Origin: Deltaproteobacteria bacterium
GTDB taxonomy: Bacteria; Desulfobacterota; DSM-4660; Desulfatiglandales; Desulfatiglandaceae
NCBI GenBank assembly: GCA_019310785.1
Contig: JAFDDR010000003.1
Location: forward strand, 1 to 46,224
Direction of reading: 5' to 3'
Length of the DNA stretch: 46,224 nt
Shown here in pieces: positions 42,031-46,224 of the stretch. The notes beneath the pieces are model-generated. The model saw only the letters and a program-made list of their open reading frames with translations. It was not told the DNA's origin and ran no database searches. A program made the translations under genes and the position numbers. Position 1 is the first letter of the stretch, and the number at the start of each line of letters is the position of its first letter.

Positions 42031-43557
42031 ATGAACACTCAAAAAAAAATAATGAAACTGCAAGACCTGGCAGATATAATAGATACTCTCAGGTTGCAGA
42101 ACAGGAAGATCGTTCACTGCCATGGGTGTTTTGACCTATTGCATATCGGGCACATCCGGCATTTCCGTGAGGCGCGGCAAAGGGGGGATATTCTCGTTGT
42201 CACGATCACACCTGACCGATTTATTGATAAAGGCCCCGGACCCCCGGCCTTTTCCGAGGGGTTACGTGCCGAGGCAGTTGCTTCGCTGGGAATAGTGGAC
42301 TATGTTGCGATAAATGAATGGCCCACTGCCAAGGAAACCCTGCGTCTTTTAAAGCCGCATTACTTTGCCAAAGGATCGGAGTTCAAGGGTGCTGAAGCCG
42401 ACTACACGGGCAAAATTGAAAGTGAACTGAGGGTGGTTGAAGAGATCGGTGCTGAGATTGTTTTCACCCATGAGATCGTCTTCAGTTCCTCCAATCTCAT
42501 CAACCGTTTTCTCTCGAACAAGCCGCAGGAAATTCAGGAGTATCTTCGATTATTCCGCGAGCGGTACAGCATCGACCATATCCATGATGTACTCGAAAAT
42601 ATGGCAGGGCTAAAGGTGATGGTAATAGGGGACACCATCCTTGACGATTACCAATACTGCGAGGCCATTGGAAAATCGAATAAGGACCCTGTGCTGGCGT
42701 TGAGGTATAAGTCTAACGACATTTTTGCAGGCGGGGTCCTGGCTGTTGCCAACCACTTGGCCGGTTTAGCGGGTCAGGTGCGGCTCTTCACGACACTTGG
42801 TGAGCAAGACAGCCATGAGGATTTTATCAGCTCCAGCCTCTCTTCCAATATCACGCCCCATTTTGTTTATCAGCCAGAGGCCCCGACTCTCATCAAACGG
42901 CGTTTCCTGGACGGATATTCCTTCAACAAGCTGTTTGAAGTCTATATCATGAATGGCGGCGGCCTCTCGGAAGATCAGGACAGTGAGTTCTGTCGTCAGG
43001 TCGAAGAGGAGTTGCCGGAATACGATGTGGTTGTTGTGGCGGATTTCGGTCACGAGACCATAAGCGGGCATATGGTCCGAACTCTTTGTGACAGTGCTCG
43101 ATATCTGGCCGTCAACACTCAGGCCAATGCCGGAAACCGGGGGTTTCACACCATAGGCGCTTACCCAAGGGCGGATTTCATCAGCCTGGCCGAACATGAG
43201 ATCCGGCTTGAAATGCGCAGGATGAATGGCCCAGTGAGACAGATGATGGATGAAGTGTCGAAGAAGCTGTCCTGCCCGACTTTTATGGTGACCCGGGGCA
43301 GGAGTGGGTGCGTTGTGAGGGGGGGAGATGGGGCTTTTGTAGCAAGTCCTTCCTTGGCTACACGGGTCGTGGATCGCATCGGTGCCGGGGACGCCTTTTT
43401 TGCGGCCACTTCACTGGCCGCGGCTATGGGGACAGATGAGGAATTGCTCGCCTTCCTCGGCAATGTAGCGGGATCTCTTGCTGTAGAAGTTATTGGAAAT
43501 GAAAAGCCCATTGATAGGCTGAAAATGAAAAAATATGTCACCGCACTGCTAAAGTAG
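42031..43557 (+). CDS. Bifunctional cytidylyltransferase-PfkB kinase, HldE-like with reversed domain order
   Basis: A 508-residue fusion. Residues about 25-165 are a RfaE2/TagD-type nucleotidyltransferase (HGCFDLLHIGH at 31-41, with the HxGH motif H38-H41). Residues about 195-508 are a PfkB sugar kinase (MVIGDTILDDYQYC, then DRIGAGDAF with GAGD at 451-454). E. coli HldE, which makes ADP-heptose, has kinase first and transferase second; here the order is opposite. The GmhA-like gene downstream supports a sedoheptulose-derived heptose pathway, so heptose-phosphate kinase plus nucleotidyltransferase activities are likely. Nucleotide and anomer are unknown. Confidence 0.87.
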   Translation: MNTQKKIMKLQDLADIIDTLRLQNRKIVHCHGCFDLLHIGHIRHFREARQRGDILVVTITPDRFIDKGPGPPAFSEGLRAEAVASLGIVDYVAINEWPTAKETLRLLKPHYFAKGSEFKGAEADYTGKIESELRVVEEIGAEIVFTHEIVFSSSNLINRFLSNKPQEIQEYLRLFRERYSIDHIHDVLENMAGLKVMVIGDTILDDYQYCEAIGKSNKDPVLALRYKSNDIFAGGVLAVANHLAGLAGQVRLFTTLGEQDSHEDFISSSLSSNITPHFVYQPEAPTLIKRRFLDGYSFNKLFEVYIMNGGGLSEDQDSEFCRQVEEELPEYDVVVVADFGHETISGHMVRTLCDSARYLAVNTQANAGNRGFHTIGAYPRADFISLAEHEIRLEMRRMNGPVRQMMDEVSKKLSCPTFMVTRGRSGCVVRGGDGAFVASPSLATRVVDRIGAGDAFFAATSLAAAMGTDEELLAFLGNVAGSLAVEVIGNEKPIDRLKMKKYVTALLK

Positions 43558-43559
43558 TA

Positions 43560-44573
43560 ATGATGGGTATGCCCTTTTTGAGCCCACGATTCTCTCGGTT
43601 CGATAGAACGCGTCTGACGGTTGAGCCTCTTGACAGGCGTGAACATCTGATCGACCTTTCCAGTATCTTTCCTCTCAGACCAACGAATCACGTCAGAGAA
43701 AGCCTCCGGAATGTGGGTGTCCGTGTCCGGGCAGCAAAGGAGAATGGATCTGCTGTTGTAATGATGATGGGGGGCCATGTCCTCCGTTCAGGGGTGCAGC
43801 GATATCTCATCGATCTTATTAAGAATGGGTATATTTCCTGTTTGGCCATGAATGGGGCCGGCATAATTCATGATTTCGAGCTGGCGCTGATAGGAGCGAC
43901 CACCGAAAGCGTAGCCCGATATGTGAGAGATGGCCGTTTTGGACTGTGGCGGGAAACCGGTCTCATCAACGATATTGTAAACGCGGCGGCAAAACAAGAC
44001 CTTGGCCTCGGAGAAGCAGTGGGCAGATTCATTGAGATGGAAGAGCTTCCCCACAGAAATATCAGCCTCTTGGCGGCAGCGTACCGTTTTGGTTGTCCGG
44101 CGACCGTTCATGTGGGCATTGGTTATGATATCGTGCATGAGCATCCAAACTGTGACGGAGCCGCATATGGACAGACCAGTTATACTGATTTTCTGAGATT
44201 CGCAAAAGTACTGGAGTCATTAGAGGGAGGTGTGACAATGAATTTTGGTAGTGCTGTCATGGCCCCTGAAGTGTTTCTCAAGGCCCTGACAATGGTCCGC
44301 AATGTCATGCGCAGTGAAAACAGGCAGGTTCGACGATTCACTACTCTGGTCTGCGATCTGTTACCTCTTCCAGAGGATTTTCAGAGGGAAGCGCCTAAGG
44401 ACACCCACGGTTATTACTTTCGGCCCTGGAAAACAATGCTCATACGTACTGTTGCGGACGGTGGTGAGAGTTTTTATGTAAAGGCGGACCACTCCCAGAC
44501 AGTGCCCGAATTGTGGACGGCAATAACTCAGCAGAATAGAAATCGGGGCTCCACTGGAGTGCCATCTGCATAA
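43560..44573 (+). CDS. Conserved hypothetical protein in heptose block
   Basis: A 337-residue protein I cannot name. It has conserved-looking glycine-rich and acidic segments: VVMMMGGHVLRSGVQRYLID, LAMNGAGIIHDFELALIG (from about residue 99), FGLWRETG, VHVGIGYDIVHEHPNCDGAA and MNFGSAVMAPEVFLKAL. This recalls the NAD-binding fold of deoxyhypusine-synthase-like proteins, but that is a weak impression. It starts two bases after the HldE-like stop and precedes the GmhA-like gene, so it is probably part of a heptose-related pathway. No signal peptide or membrane segment. Confidence 0.75.
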   Translation: MMGMPFLSPRFSRFDRTRLTVEPLDRREHLIDLSSIFPLRPTNHVRESLRNVGVRVRAAKENGSAVVMMMGGHVLRSGVQRYLIDLIKNGYISCLAMNGAGIIHDFELALIGATTESVARYVRDGRFGLWRETGLINDIVNAAAKQDLGLGEAVGRFIEMEELPHRNISLLAAAYRFGCPATVHVGIGYDIVHEHPNCDGAAYGQTSYTDFLRFAKVLESLEGGVTMNFGSAVMAPEVFLKALTMVRNVMRSENRQVRRFTTLVCDLLPLPEDFQREAPKDTHGYYFRPWKTMLIRTVADGGESFYVKADHSQTVPELWTAITQQNRNRGSTGVPSA

Positions 44574-44602
44574 TTTCAATATTCGTTCCGATATTATCCT
44601 AT

Positions 44603-45187
44603 ATGACTTTATGGAAGCAAAATATTTCTCAGCTTTATTCGGTGCTGGAGAAATTATCCGTCAGGGATACGGATCAGAAAGAACTCGAGTGTGAGGAAGG
44701 GTTTTCTCGCTGGAAAGAGCTTACTATTCAAGTTCGTTCCAACGGTGGAGTTATTTATTTCATTGGAAACGGGGCCAGCGCTTCCATGGCAAGCCATTTT
44801 GCGGCGGATATAGCCAAGAACGGGGGAATACGGACACATGTGTTTACAGACCCGGCGCTCATAACAGCACTGGCCAACGACTTGTCTTTTGAAAAAGTGT
44901 TCTCTGAACCGTTGCACTGGTGCATGAAGGAAGGAGATATGCTCATTGCCATCAGCAGTTCCGGGAATTCCCCGAATATCATTCGCGGAGTGGAAGAGGC
45001 CAGGGGACTGGGCGGAATCGTTATAACCCTATCTGCCATGGGTGAGGACAACCGGATCCGGGGATCGGGGCATCTCAACTTCTATGCAGCGAGCCAGACT
45101 TACGGACTGGCGGAGACTGCCCACGCAGCCATTCTTCATTACTGGATGGATGTAATGGATTCGGCAACTAACAAGTATTTACCATAA
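44603..45187 (+). CDS. gmhA: Phosphoheptose isomerase-like SIS-domain protein
   Basis: A 194-residue SIS-domain protein: VIYFIGNGASASMASHFAAD near residue 50, ISSSGNSPNIIRGVEEAR (from about residue 115), and late AETAHAAILHY. This is the GmhA pattern, the isomerase that converts sedoheptulose-7-phosphate to heptose-7-phosphate. Length matches the family. With the HldE-like gene upstream it defines a heptose pathway; a kinase of the GmhB phosphatase type is not seen in the window. Confidence 0.87.
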   Translation: MTLWKQNISQLYSVLEKLSVRDTDQKELECEEGFSRWKELTIQVRSNGGVIYFIGNGASASMASHFAADIAKNGGIRTHVFTDPALITALANDLSFEKVFSEPLHWCMKEGDMLIAISSSGNSPNIIRGVEEARGLGGIVITLSAMGEDNRIRGSGHLNFYAASQTYGLAETAHAAILHYWMDVMDSATNKYLP

Positions 45188-45266
45188 CAGTCCCTATTTT
45201 GATTCATGAAGCAAATGGTTCTTTTGTCTTAGGGGCATCCGAAAATAAAATCTCACGGAGAAATAA

Positions 45267-46224
45267 ATGCCTAATAAATTGAAAAAAATTTTTGTTACCG
45301 GTGGGGCCGGGTATGTGGGAGCCGTGTTGGTACCCAAGCTCTTGAGTGCCGGCTATAAAGTCAGAGTTCTGGATCTATACATCTATGGCGAAGATGTTCT
45401 TGATAATGTGAAAGACAACCCGAATTTGATGGAAATCAAAGGAGATATTCGTGATAGAGACCTGGTGGAAAAGAGCATTTCAGGATGCGACGCGGTTATT
45501 CACCTTGCCTGTATTTCAAACGACCCCAGTTACGAATTGAACCCTGATCTTGGCAAATCCATCAACTATGATGCCTTTGTCCAGCTTGTGGAGGTTGCCA
45601 AGGAAAATGGGGTCAGAAGAGTTCAAGTGTGTACGGGATAAAGACCGATCCCAATGTCACTGAGGAACTTCCCCTGGAGCCACTGACCGACTACTCCAGG
45701 TACAAGGCCCTGTGTGAGGAGGTCTTGCTGAGTGAGGGCGGGAATGGGTTTGTGCCGGTGGTCATAAGACCGTCCACGGTGTGCGGGTATTCTCCCAGGT
45801 TGAGGTTGGACCTCACGGTGAACATCCTCACGAATCATGCCATAAACAACAGGAAAATTACCGTTTTCGGCGGTGATCAGAAGCGACCCAATATCCACAT
45901 CGAAGATATGACAGATTTGTATGTCTTCCTTTTAGGCCTTCCGGACAAGAAAATTGAAGGGAAAATTTACAACGCCGGTTATGAGAATTACAAGGTTAGT
46001 GAGATAGCCGAAATGGTCAGAGATACCCTGGGCGAAGAGGTCCTTATCGAGACCACGCCCACGGATGATATCCGTTCCTACCATGTATCCTCTGAAAAAA
46101 TAAAAAAGGAACTCGGGTTTCAACCCGGACACACCATTGAACAGGCCATAAAGGACCTTGAATCGGCCTTTGCTGCAGGCAAGATTCCCAACCCCATGGA
46201 AGACGTAAAATATTACAACATCAA
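45267..46224 (+). pseudogene. NAD-dependent epimerase/dehydratase with frameshifting deletion (partial)
   Basis: The frame from ATG 45267 (CGGAG upstream) begins as an extended SDR: FVTGGAGYVGAVLVPKLLS, then AVIHLACISNDPS and ENGVRR, and stops at 45641. The sequence continues in another frame from TCA 45623: SSVYGIKTDPNVTEEL, DYSRYKALCEE (catalytic Tyr and Lys), VIRPSTVCGYSPR, running open to the window end. Comparison with the family (RR-FIYASSSSVYG) shows that the strand of about six residues between RR and SSVYG is missing, only two bases remaining (45621-45622), so about 16 bases were lost. The gene would otherwise be a GalE-like or heptose-epimerase-like enzyme. The 3' end is outside the window. 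Confidence 0.85.

Noticed and set aside
1-46224. CRISPR arrays, tRNA or rRNA genes, insertion sequences, phage attachment sites
   Set aside because: No regularly spaced identical repeats of 24-40 bases, no cloverleaf-like sequence and no transposase or integrase frames were seen. The heptad GGTTCA repeats are too short and irregular for CRISPR.

Overview
The window looks like a surface-glycan (capsule/O-antigen/exopolysaccharide) biosynthesis island from a Gram-negative bacterium, most likely a member of Desulfobacterota (the old Deltaproteobacteria). This rests on protein flavour (a small Cys-rich protein of DUF6485 type, a winged-helix regulator paired with a specialised NusG, LptF remnants) and on 7-bp-periodic GAACCnT/GGTTCAn repeats between genes. 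It is an inference; there is no rRNA or other taxonomic marker. I see no tRNA, rRNA, CRISPR array, transposase or integrase.

Layout. Bases 1-1040 hold a minus-strand trio: a Cys-rich small protein, a small unknown protein and the N-terminal part of a quinone-oxidoreductase-like dehydrogenase. Bases 1075-1640 hold a small membrane protein and GGTTCA-type inverted repeats. From 1646 on, all confident genes are on the plus strand. They begin with a winged-helix/Rossmann regulator behind palindromic operators and a NusG-family antiterminator, followed by a hairpin-rich leader and the glycan genes. A second copy of the regulator, with the same operator, sits at 41217 and heads a heptose-type block (HldE-like, unknown, GmhA, broken epimerase) that runs off the right end.

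The sugar genes fall into modules. (A) 5789-11209: a NeuB-type synthase, a PtmA-like SDR, an aldehyde dehydrogenase and a full-length transketolase. (B) 11269-16453: glucose-1-phosphate cytidylyltransferase, CDP-glucose 4,6-dehydratase, an RmlC-like epimerase, a TylC3-like C-methyltransferase and a ketoreductase. This is the logic of a CDP-linked 6-deoxy C-methyl-branched hexose; no RfbH-type 3-dehydrase is present. (C) 16450-19182: a second C-methyltransferase-like protein, a CmcI-like protein and a family 2 glycosyltransferase. (D) 19241-31146: two CMP-sialate-synthetase-like enzymes, an N-acetylneuraminate lyase/DapA-like aldolase, NeuB, NeuC, a 2-hydroxyacid dehydrogenase, a ThDP enzyme and a Gfo/Idh oxidoreductase, with a sulfotransferase and a capsule-type transferase embedded. 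This points to one or two nonulosonic (sialic-like) acids. (E) 31275-40557: capsule-type glycosyltransferases, methyltransferases, a kinase-like/methyltransferase fusion reminiscent of the chain terminator WbdD, a family 4 glycosyltransferase and an asparagine synthase. Export is probably by the fused ABC transporter at 3969; I see no Wzx or Wzy.

Four genes carry visible lesions: a one-base frameshift in a TylF-type methyltransferase (about 14972), an in-frame TGA in a methyltransferase (26618), a truncated and frameshifted LptF remnant (40729) and a frameshifting deletion in the last epimerase (about 45621). They could be real decay (phase variation or pseudogenes) or assembly errors. The best candidates for something new are the duplicated regulator/operator system, the regulator-NusG-hairpin leader control unit, module A, and the kinase-methyltransferase fusion.
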